Of a stretch of 64,000 bases of DNA, positions 1-12,100 are shown piece after piece. The notes under the pieces were generated by a model. The model did no database searches. It was not told the origin of the DNA and worked only from the letters and a program-made list of their open reading frames with translations. Location of the stretch: contig JAUPFP010000020.1 in assembly GCA_036925085.1 (NCBI GenBank), positions 2,306,001 through 2,370,000 on the forward strand, written 5' to 3'. Each line of letters opens with the position of its first letter. Positions within the stretch are counted from its first letter, which is position 1. Position numbers and translations under genes: made by a program. The stretch comes from Brachycybe producta (lineage: Eukaryota; Arthropoda; Diplopoda; Playtdesmida; Andrognathidae).

Positions 1-85
1 AATGCATAAATAAAAAGAGCTGCAAACGAAGCAATGGTCAATTAATTTCCTTTTTTTACAAAATTGTATGTTTTATCTTTTCAAG

Positions 86-199
86 AATATGTGCATCTTA
101 TCCATGTGAGATACTTGTTCCGTCAACAGTGAAGGATGAAGACCTTGAGAACGTAGCACGGTTTCGCTCCTCACAGAGGGTACCGGTCGTCGTATGGAG
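86..199 (+). CDS. MTMR3/4: MTMR3/4 exon (first in window), ends at a GC donor
   Basis: It encodes the segment CASYPCEILVPSTVKDEDLE and on to VPVVVW, matching the part of myotubularins just before the RCSQP motif. The acceptor is TTTCAAG at 85. The exon must end at 199 (AG) because the Arg codon is completed by the A at 3811. The intron therefore begins GCAAGT, the classic GC-AG donor context AG|GCAAGT. The GT four bases downstream would break the frame of the next exon. Confidence 0.9.
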
Positions 200-3100
200 G
201 CAAGTATATTTTTTTTTTTACTCCTAGAAAGGAATAGTTGCAATGTTGTAATGCGTAACAGTTAATATTATAGTTTCATGTGTTCGTGATGGTTGACCTT
301 GAAAGCCTCCGGGTTTGTTTGGTTCTTTTTAGTTCCGTGTTTTATGTTTCTATTTTTTTTTTTTAAATCATCTGTTGACGATAGAAATTACTATAATTTA
401 TTATGCTGATTATCCTCCTCATCGTCATCATCATCAATGCATCATCATTATTTTTTTAATGGGATGATTCTTTTGAAGAAGCAGAAAGAATTTGCGATGT
501 TATGAGGCGCCATGCAGGTTAAAATGCGTTAATTTATAAATTGTTGAAATATATTAAGGGGGATGACATTGAAGAAAATCCCTGTACAAGGTTCACTGGT
601 TTCACTAAGATTCACCATATGATTCACATTTTTTAAAATTTGCTTATTTTAAATTTTGTTAAGGAATTGATCGATATTATTTATTAAAAATTAAAATAAG
701 TAAAATGCACAATTCAAGTCGATTTCGGCGTTTTGTGTCGGAGAAAGATATTTTGGGAAAATTCGGAACCGGTCGGGTATTCTAAAAAAAAATTGATATA
801 TCGAAAAATCGACGTTTCATTTTATTTAGGCTGACCATATTTTTTTTTAGACAAAAACGGGACATTGGAAACACAGACACTAAGAAAAACTGTGTGAGTA
901 AAAACAACACGCATGGGGGTTATTTTCTTTTAACTATCATATTCACGTTTAGAGGTGTGCGCCGTAAAGTATGGATCGGCAAGGGTAATTACGAGTGGCG
1001 GCGACTACCAGCATCTAAGAAGAAGAAAAAAAAAACCACCGTAGATGCTGATCAATGCTAGGCAGCTAGGGTTGCACATATCGAACAAATATAGCGATAT
1101 GTTCAGTGAACAACGCGACTAGATGGTTACTACGGTTATACAAATTACTGGTATCCATGATATTGATATATGCGATTATAGGTTATGATTGTGAATATTA
1201 ATATAGGATCAACCCAATAGTAAAGTATATTTATAGTTTTTATTAAAAACGGGACAAAATTGACATTTTTTATTAAAACGACAGGATGGCCACCGGGAAA
1301 TATGAAGAAAAAAATGGTCCTGTCCCGTTCAAAACCATATGCATGGTCAGCCTAATTTTATTCAAAATAGGAGTATTTTAATTTAACAAATAATATTAAA
1401 CTTTGATTCATTTCATCAAACGCTTACTAACTATGCGTTGGGCGAATTATGCATGTAGCTTACAAAGCCATCAAGATTCGCGTACGAGATTCATCCCCCC
1501 CCCGTAGTGTCGCCCCCCACCTTGAAATGTATTCATTTAATATTTTGGCATTAATGGTGTCTCATACGTCGCACGTTTTTTAAAACTTTTTCGAAATACT
1601 CGAAGTAATTATAAAGTATAAATGTATAATGCAGGAAACTATTAATTAAGTCGTCAATTATGTGTTTTCCAATCATTATAAGACTGATTAAGAGTTCACT
1701 TGTCTTCACTTGTCTGCAATTACATAACTAAGGTTATACTGTAGTCACCTGCAGTCAAGCTAGAAAGTGTGCTTTGATGTGGTACCATTTTAGAAACACC
1801 TGTGGTTAAACGATTCTGTCACTTAATGTGATGTTTCACTTCCTGGTAAACAAACATTATACATCCTGCTGAGTTTTCATTCGTATTTCAGTCAAAAAAT
1901 GTTGGCTCTCAACTAGCCGCCGTGTTGTTTGATAGACCAAGTTTGTCGTTAAAACAGGAAGTGTTGTTTTAACCAATTCATTGATGTGGTTTATCTCGTG
2001 TAAATACAACTGACTTAACTCCAGCCTTGTGAAATTTAACTATGGTCAGGGGCGTGCTGTGAAAATAATTTGGCTTTGGTATCCTGGCAGTTTATACTAG
2101 ATTGGTAAGACTGTACCGAACCGATTTTTGACGATATTTCTGCTGATCGGTAAAAATCGGATCGGCAGACAAATGTTAACCGATTTCCGCGCTCAACAAT
2201 TAGGTCTGCTTCCCGATAAAACGGCTGCGGTGGAGGGTCAATCAATTTATTACCAACTTCGTCACTAATTCATCTTTAAAAGAAAATTGTTGTCTTGCCA
2301 TTGCTTTGTAAACTCGAAAATTATAATTTAACTCTTTTTTCCATACGTTTTTGTGCGAACAGCTACTCTCTTGGCCTACACAAGCAGCCAAAATCGTTAG
2401 TGAAAATCAGCATGTCGATTTTTTTTTTGTTCGGCATCGGCTCGGTAAAAAAAGTGTGATCGGTACAGCCTTATGGATTGGCAATATTTTTTTGAAAAAA
2501 AGAACAACCAGCCCAATTGAATACCGGTCCTTCTGACATTTACCTGAGCTGTCCTTTGGACAGCCCGCCTCTGACTATGGTTAATTTTACTGCGTTTGTT
2601 TTCATAAAGGGTCTCGGTGCACAAACCACTTTTGAAGTCTCGTGTGCAAAGGACCAGCGTCGTTTCATAGCAATGCATTGTCGGGATAAAGTGAACAATA
2701 TCAACATGAAGTGATTGAGCTACCTTTCTAGATTCTGAAACACTTTCAAGTTTGTCTTAAGAGGCTATATCGCAAAATTACTTCGAAAAATCTCCACAAA
2801 GAGCACTAGCATCGTTTTTCAATTGACCCCATAGACCCAATGTTAAAAAAATATGTTAATTTTTAAAATACACAGTTGCGGCAATATGTTTATTTTTCAT
2901 ATTTAAAGTTGTCCAATATTAAGTTTTCAAAGTGCAATGTGCACCGCACCACCTACAATTACAATTAGTACTCTGCTAGCAGCCAAATAGGCCTATGGCA
3001 GAGGGACATAAAAGTACACTATGCTGATCGAGTGATATAATAACAAAAAATTGACAAGTGTTTTTCTTTTTTTAAAAAACTTTCAAAATTGCGAATTTTA

Positions 3101-6100
3101 AAAGCCATGTTAAAATCCATTGAATACGCACTTGTAAGAAAAAAAACATCCATTAAAATGCTAGTAAAAGTACATAAAAATAATTTTAAAACCCTACAAT
3201 TAAACTACAGTGAAGCGAACACATTGGCGCACGTGCTGAATTTTTTCTGGTTTTTAAAAACTATTTTAGATATTTTTACGAGCATTTTAATGGGTGTTTT
3301 TTTCTTATTTGGGCGTACTCAATGGAGTTTAACCTAAGAGTTAGAAATTCCCGATTTTGAAATAGTTTTTAAAAATATAACCGCACTTACCAATTTTTTT
3401 TTGTCATTCTATTACTCGAATCAGCATATATTTAAGGTGCACATTGCACTTTGAAAACTTAATATTGGACAACTTTAAATATGAAAAATAAGCATATTGC
3501 CACGACTGTGTATTTTAAGAATGAACGTTTTTTCTTTAACATTGGTCTATGGGCTCAATATAAAAACAATGTAGCAATGTAGCCACTTAAATTGGGAAAT
3601 ACTCTTCAATAGAGAAAATGTGCGTCTTTTGATGACCCCGAATAAGAAAATACGCATATAGTGCAAGACAACCATAATAAGCACTTTTCTAAATGTTACG
3701 AAAACGCTTTGACTACACTTTTTGTTACAGCTCATCAGAATGTAAAATGTCGATTTGATAAAACCGAACGAATGACATTAATTATCTTATTTTATTATTT
3801 TCATTAATAGACATCCAGAAAATGGCAGTATAATAGCAAGATGTAGTCAACCGAATGTTGGTTGGTTGGGTTGGAGAGATTCTCATGATGAAAATCTCAT
3901 TCAAGCGATCGCTTTGGCTTGTGCCATTGACAGCAGTAACTTCAGAGAGGCTACGAACAAACTGTCTACTACAGACCAACAGGAGAGCTTGTCATCTGGT
4001 GAGGTTTATAAAGTTATTTGTGACTTTTGACATGTAACGTAATAGCCCCGTGCGGATATAATATAGAGGAGCTCACCACATTCTAACACTGGTGGTCTTT
4101 TGATGAAACGTTAAGAGGCTGCATTGCAAAATTACTTTGAAAAATCTCCACAAAGAGGGAGAGCATCGTTTTTTCTATTGAACCCTGAGACCCGATTAAA
4201 ATACAGTCGTGACAACATGTTTGTTTTTCATATTTAAGGTTCAATTTTGACGGATCAAAGTGCAATGGACACATTAAATAGAAGCTGATTTAGTGACAGA
4301 ATTAGGTTTTGCAATCCCGGGATCTTGAAATCCCGAGATTCTATACAATTTTATGATCCCACAATCCCGGGATCACACGCGATAAATCCTTGGATTTCGT
4401 GATTGGAAAATTATTTCTTTAATGACTTTTAGACTTGCAAATATGCTTTTTTCCTAATTAAAATGGCTGGTTAGATTTTAGATGTATTGAAAACTATCAG
4501 TAGTCAACTAAAAAGTTCTAGCCTCTAACGAGTGTTTTGATTGAGAGAAAACTGAGAAAACTGTAATTATTATCTATATTAAGATGGTTGTAAAGATTTG
4601 CCAAAACAAATGATGTTGGTTCTATATAGTATTCCGAATATGGCTAGGGCGTTCCCCGCCATAAGCAATGCGCAGCTGCAATGCCCAGTGGTTGTGATAA
4701 ATGTGTGATGGCTACCCCACAGTGGACGGGTGGGGCTAAAGAAGCGAGTCCAGCATCAACAACAAGGAGGTGTTGGAAGTAGTGGTAGAAGTGGAGGTAC
4801 TAAACTTAGGATTGGCACCTGGAATATAGGGAGTTTGACAGGGAAGCCTAGGGAGTTATCTGGTGTGCTAAACACTAGGAGGGTAAATGTTGCATGTCTG
4901 CAGGAGACAAGATGGAAAGGTGATAAATCCAGGGACATTGGGGATGGGTATAAACTAATTTATGCAAGTAGTGAGGAGGGTAGAAATGGAGTGGGAATTG
5001 TCCTAGATCAGGAACTCAGACATAGTGTGGTTGAGGTTAGGCGGATAAATAGTAGGCTGTTAGTAGTAAAGGTAGTTTGGGGTGGCGTTATAAATGTAGT
5101 TAGTGCATATGGCCCCCAGGTTGGATTAGAGTCAGGAAACGAGCATTCTGGGACTGAACTGGTCATAATTGGTGCGGACTTTAATGGACATGTAGGTAGC
5201 TGTAGGGAAGGGTATGAAGAGGTACATGTTGGATGGGTCTATTGAGAGTGAAATAAAGCAGGGGAGAGTATCCTGGAGGTGGCAGTGGCACATAAGTTAA
5301 TTTTAGCACACACTATTCCAGAAGCGAGAGAAACATTTGATTACTTTTGCGCAGGGCAGGAGAATCCCAGATTAATCTTTTCATGATTCGGAGTGAGGAT
5401 AGAAACGATTGCAAGGATTGTAAAGTGATACCGAGTGAAAACCTAGCGGGACAACATAGGCTAGTAGTGTTAGACCTAAAACCTAGGGGTGCAAAACAGG
5501 TGGTCAGACATTTGGGAGAGACAGCAATTAAGTGGTGGGCATTACCAGACAAGGTGGAAGAGTTTAAGAAAATGGCAGGTAAGATAGCATGGGATTTCGA
5601 TGGCACTGCAGGAGAGCTGTGGACAAGGGTAGCACAACAGATCTGTGATTGTGGAAACGAGGTACTAGGGACTGTACGAGTAGGTGGGTCTCGATTAGAC
5701 AGAGAAACTTGGTGGTGGGATGAGGAGGTACAGGTGGCAGTTAAAAAGAAGATGCTTTCAAGACTTGGTGGCACAATGGAAGCAGGGATGCCCAGATAGA
5801 ATACAAGTGTGCCAAGATAAAGGCCCAACAGCGAGTAGCCTCAGCAAAGCATAAGAAATATGCGGACATGTATGCCGAGTTAGGTACCAGAGCAGGAGAA
5901 ATGGTAGTATATAAAATAGCTAGGGCTCGGGAGAGGTAAGGCGGGGATATTGAAAAGGTGTTGAGTGTCAAGGATAATAGAAGCAAAGTATTGTGGGGTA
6001 GGAAGCCAGTACGGAACAGGTGGGGGAATATTTTAGTAAGCTTATGAATAAGGGGGTAGAGCATGAGCCTTTCACTGGAAGAAATAATGATGGAGAAGGA

Positions 6101-9100
6101 GTGGAGCAGGTTAGGGCTGAGGAAATTGTTCAGGCATTGCGAAAAATGAAGCTAGGGAAGGCTTTAGGGCCAGATGGGATTCCAGTAGAGGTGTGGAAGG
6201 TCTTGGGCAATGTTGCCATTTCCTGGCTCACAAAGTTATTCAATAGATTGGCTATGGGGATAGAATGCCAGGAGCATGGTGGGACAGCTGGTTAGTGCCT
6301 ATTTTCAAAGGGAAGGGTGATGTTCAGGAATGTGGGAACTATAGAGGTATTAAATTGATGTCATATGGTGAAGCTTTGGGAGAGAGTAATTGAAGCTCGA
6401 CTACGGGGTAGAACTGCAATTGGGGGAAGTCAGTTTGGGTTTATGCCAGGAAAATCCACAATGCACCCTATTTTTGCCGTAAGGTAAGTTATTGAGAAGT
6501 TTCGGGCTGTCAAGAAAGAGTTACACATGGTATTTATAGATCTAGAGAAAGCCTATGACAGAGTACCACAGAAGTTATTGTGGGAGGTCTTACAGAAGAA
6601 GGGAGTGGGTGAGAGATATAGATATGGTGAGGGACATGTATAGGGATGCACGGACAAGCGTTAAGACTGCCTGGGGGTTCTCTGATAGTTTTCGTGTTAG
6701 GATTGGTGTGCACCAGGGCTCAGCACTTAGTCCATATCTATTCATTTTGGTCCTGGATGAGTTACTGGCAGGGGGAGGCAGGAGGTCCCCTGGTGTATGC
6801 TGTTTGCAGATGACATAGTCTTAGTTGTGGAATCCAAAATGGAAATCGAGATAAGGTTAGAGGAGACTAGGAATGCCTTGGAATCAAAGGGGTTGAAAAT
6901 AAGTAGGGCAAAAACGGAGTACATGAAATTTCAGTGGGATGGGAAAGAACAGTTGAATGAGGGGATTAGACTTGGGGACAGTTTAATGCAGCAGGTGCAT
7001 GACTTCAAATATTTAGGATCTGTGCTGCAAGATGATGGGAGCTTAGACTTAGACATCCCAAACCGGATAAAAGCAGGTTGGCATAGGTGGAGGCAGGCTA
7101 GTGGGGTATTATGCAAAAGGAATTTACCTTTAAAATTTAAGAGGAAGTTTTATAAGACAGTAGTCAGACCAGCTATGTTGTATGGGTCAGAATGTTGGGC
7201 AATCAAGAAGGTGCATTAGGATAGAATGCAGGTAGCTGAGATGAGAATGCTAAGGTTTATGAGTGGGGTGACCAGAAGGGATAGAATCAGAAATGATTTT
7301 ATTAGGAGTAGTGTAGGGGTAACAAATATAGTAGAAAAGATGCAGGAAAATAGGCTGCGGTGGTTTGGGCATGCCCTCAGGCGCGGGGAAGATGGGCTGC
7401 TGAGGCAAGCAATGAACTTAGACCTGGGAATAAAACGGGGTAGAGGAAGACCTAAGCAAACCTGGTACGTGGTAGTAAAACGGGATATGGTGGCATGTGG
7501 GGTCACTGGGGGCTTGGTGCAAAATCAGAATGAGTGGAGAGTTAGAACCAGTAAGGCCGACCCTGCTGCTTGCGGGATAAGGTACAGGAAATGATTATGA
7601 TGATGATTAAGATGAGTATATGAACAGCCGAGTTTTCAACTCTAATTATTCTAGTCTAGTCTAGTCTTTCAGATGAGCAAAATTAAAAGAAACTATAAAG
7701 TGTTTTATTAACTATAGAGAGGTAGCTCAAGCCTCGGCTCAATCACGTAAGGGAAGTTTTATTTTTAATGTTTTTCAAAGTGACCTTTTTAAAGGCCAAA
7801 GTTTAAAAAAATGTCGTCTGTTTAAAAGTTTGGTCATTTTCAAACTGACAACATAATGTTTATTTTGAATGATATCAACATGAAAATACTCCTTAAGTGA
7901 TTGAGCAACCTTTCTAGTTTCTAAAACACATTCAAGTGATTGATCTACAGTTCTAGTTTCTAAAACACATTCAAGTTTCTCTTCAATTTGCATCTGAAAG
8001 GCAGAATAACCACCTTAATAGTAATTATAGTCTAAATGTAGATAAAAGAAATATCGTCTGCTGACAGAAAAAAGATTATTTTAAAAGACTAGTGGGGTAA
8101 CCCTTCATAAATGACGGGAGCAGAATTCACAGGCAATTGTGCGCATGTGCGTCGTTTTTTCCTTCTTTTTTTACTCCCTTCATTTCAATTCAATTTCAGT
8201 CACCCCTCCCACTTTGTTCTCCCTCCACGTTTCTCTCTCTCCCCCCTCCTCTACACTTTCCAACCTTTCCCCCCCCCCCTCTCTCTCCATTTTAATATCA
8301 TGGGGTTCTTGGATGAGGAGTGTGCAACATATAGTTGACCTTGAGAAAAAGAGGTTCATTTCTTCATTTATTTAAATTTATATAAATTCCGACACAGCGT
8401 TAGTCCACACACACACACACATACATACATACATACATACTCAGATCTGGGATATTATATATATTATATATATATAACTAGTGGAGTAACCCGTCATAAA
8501 TGACAGGAGCAAAATTCTCAGGCAATTGTGCCCAGCATTAGAATCTCTTTTCCTCCGCCCTTTTATGACATCAGACCAAGTAACAAACCAATTAGAAATT
8601 GATGACGTTCATAAAAGGGCTGAGCAAAAGAAATTCTAATGCTGGGCACAATTGCCCGTGATAAACTGTAGTTTAATCTTGCTACTATTATCCCCTCCCC
8701 GTTTTATATTTGAAAGAGAAAATGAGTTTTTCATTTTCTCTGGTGGCGCATGCGCATCGTTTGTTCCTTTTTTTACTCCTTTCATTTCAATTTCAGTCAC
8801 CCCTCCACCTTTTTTCCTCCCTCCACGTTTCTCTCTCTCTACACTTTATAAACCTTTTCCCCTTTCTAATTTAATATCATGGGGTTCTTGGATGGGAAGG
8901 GTGCAACATATAGTTGACCTTGAGAAAAAAAAAAAGCAGTTCATTTATTCAAATTTATATAAATTCTGACAAAGGTGTTTGTCCAGCGTTAGAGGAAAGA
9001 CACCCATCCACACACACACACGGACAGACCTGGGATATTATATATATAATATTAGCATGAACTACCCTTCTAGTTTCTAAAAACTTTCATGTTTTCTCTT

Positions 9101-12100
9101 AAAAACAGAAGAGCGACCACAGTTCGAGATGCAGCGTGTACACTTAAAAAAATTTTATTTTTCAAATGGCCATAAAAAGTTTATTTTTTAAAGATATTAA
9201 GATCAAACAATTCTCAGTTTCTTCCGTCCTTCTACTTTCTATTAAATGTTCAATTTGTTTTAAAAAAAATTAAAATTAACTTCTTAAGTTTAAAAAAAAA
9301 AAAAAATCTCTTAGAAAAATTTTAATCCTGGGATTCCCCGGGAATCAAATTACCAATCTCGAATCCCGGTATTGAAAATTTTCGGGATTTTTGCAAACTC
9401 TAGATAGCATGACAAAAAATTGGTGTTTTTCTATTTTTTAAAAAAATGTTTCAAAATCGCGAATTTTTAACTTTTTATGTTAAACTCCATTGAGTATGTT
9501 CTCGTAAGAAAAGAAAAAAACATCCATTAAAATGCTCGTAAAGATATTTTTAACAAACCACAATTAAACCAAGGGAAGCCAACACATTGGCACACGTGCT
9601 GATTTTTTTTCTGATTTTTTACGAGGGCGTACTCAATGGAGTTTAAGATAAGAGTTTAAAATTTACAAATGTTTAAAAATATAAACAATTAAAATGGTCT
9701 AATTAAGTCTACAGAATTTGCTAATTTAAAGCAGTGGTTTTATGGCATATTTCAGCAAGTCTTCAAAATCAATATGCTCATTTTTATAGTCGTAGTAAAC
9801 TTTAATTAGAGTTTGGTAAAACCGCGGATTTTCGGTTTTCATTTTTGAAAACCGCGAGTAACCCGGTTATATATATTATTTTTCCTTAAATTTTAATGTT
9901 TTTGATAAAAACAATCAATCGAACAAAATTTTAATTATATTGTTTAAGTAGTTATAATTTTTGTAGATAATCTTTTAGGAAAACGAGCATTTACTGTTTT
10001 ATCAGAAAATATAGTGAACGAAGTTTTGAACAAAAATTACTTCTCAACAAAAATGTTCTTTCAGCATATGTTGATGTTGGTTTTATGGTAGAAAGTACTG
10101 CGTAAAAATGACCAAGGTTCGTCTTGTTTTGGCACGTTTTTTTAAACATTGCAAATTGCAGTTTTAGTGATAGGTATTCATTTTCATTTTATTTTTGACA
10201 ACCGAAATCCCAATCTCTAACTTTAAGAACAAGTTTTCAAGTAAGCTAATAAAAACATTTTGAATTAAGTTGCGAAAATGTGTGCCATATTATTGCTTTA
10301 AAAGTTTCTTCTCAAATTACCCTGGTGCAAATTAGCTCTAATCTAAATGATGGTTCATTACCAGGTTGTGTTTGTATGCTTTGTTTTCATGACAATTTGT
10401 AGAAATTATTTATAGTTGCCGATTTGTCTTTTGAAGACTTTCAAAAATACGACAGTACTGGAAGTCCTGCTCCGAAAGTATTGATTATGGATGCTCGATC
10501 TTATGCTGCTGCTGTTGCGAACAGGGCCAAAGGAGGTGGTTGTGAATGTCCAGGTACTGATGATGAAAACTAACTTTAACTACTTAATTAAAATAACAAA
10601 AAAAAAATACTCTTGAATACTTACTGACTGTGATATTCTTTTTTTATTTTAGAATATTATCCTAATTGTGAAATTCAGTTCATGAGCTTAGCAAACATCC
10701 ACTCGATACGAAAGAGTTTTCAGAGCGTTAGAGCTTTATGTTCGTCATCATCGGATCAACCAAAGTAAGGAATAATCGTTCAGAGCAGTTATTTTTAGTT
10801 TAGCCAATTTGTTTCTTGAAGACCGGTTATTTTAAAAGCACTGTAGCACCCTGTATTTTGGCTCTCCTGTATTACTATAGCCTTGGGGTTCTTCGTACCC
10901 AAAGTGCTGAATTTCGGCTCTTTTCGTTACCCTCTAAGACCCCAAAGTATAAAGTGACATCCGGGGTTCCGGAATCGACAGATGGATCAAGGCACAGTCT
11001 GTTAGGCATGGGTGCATCTATATAGGTGCACGCAGGCCCTAGGTATAAAGGTCCGTGTCTCGACTGATTCGGGGTCTATTCTGTTTATATCGAAATATAA
11101 AATGACACATCCAATTGTCTGGTGGCTAAGCAACGCCACAGTTGTAAACACTTTTCTGTTGATATATCTTCAATGATTGTGTGCATTAAATACGTACCCG
11201 ACAATCTGCATTCATCTCGCTCATTCTCTTCTCGCCAATTGCGTTCACAGGAAATACCAAAGGAACGACCCCGGCACCATTTGGAATCAGGCCTAAGTCA
11301 GTTACACTCTCAGCGTAAGGTGGTATCCGCCCCAAACTAAGATTATCTAGACCTGAGTCCCGTAACTGGTGCGTCTACACTGTTACAGCACATTGGCTTA
11401 AACACCTTAATTTAAACATACTGTTTGTCGAAAAATATTTATTGCAGCTGTCAGTACTGTTTTTACTTGCAAAACTGCAACACAACAAACAGAAACTAAT
11501 ATCGACACTTGTTTATAGTTCTGCACAGTCACAGCAATACATTTACCAACTCTTTTTTTCTTGGTGGAGGAGTACACCTTCCGACACAAATTATGACATT
11601 TTTCTAAGCAGGCATTAAGAAACTTAGAAGCGCCACAGACGTCGCTGGGACGATATATGGACTGCTATAACTATCGGCCGATATAAATATCGGACGTTAT
11701 AGGGGTGCTGACATCGTTAAAACAGTTATCGCTTGCAGAAAAAATGTTTTTTTAAAAATATTTCTAACAATTTATAAATTATAAAAGGTATGTCATTAAT
11801 AAGAAAAGAAAATTAACCTACCTTCATAACTTGTTGAAATTCCTGTAAAGCGATCACAAGAGGTGAAAATACCCGAACTATGTACCCGACTTGCAAACTT
11901 TTTCCATTTTATCTTTCTATCTTTTTTTCTTTCTGCGGGCGACCCAAAGGAAAAGTAGATCTGCCAGAGAAGTGCAGTTGTAGGAGGTACTGAGTCAGGT
12001 TCTTACTCCTCTTATGTGCGTGTCATAGGAATATGACAGATTATCAAAGTAAATTTTGTTTTCTTATTCATGACATACCGTTTATATTTTAATTAAGACG

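Larger units (their letters stand above)
4303..9402. mobile_element. hAT-like element (5.1 kb) carrying nested LINE and Helitrons
   Basis: The left end TAGGTTTTGCAATCCCGGG and the right end (reverse complement TAGAGTTTGCAAAAATCCCG) form terminal inverted repeats. The flanks are GACAGAAT (4295-4302) and GATAGCAT (9403-9410), both one or two changes from the family A sequence GATAGAAT, as expected for an 8-bp duplication at that site. Almost all of the inside is later insertions (RTE LINE, two Helitron-like copies). The original element was probably short and non-coding. Confidence 0.7.

Noticed and set aside
8111..8375. ORFs of 75-105 codons at 8.1-9.0 kb and 21.1-21.4 kb
   Set aside because: Pyrimidine-rich frames inside Helitron-like repeats, low complexity.
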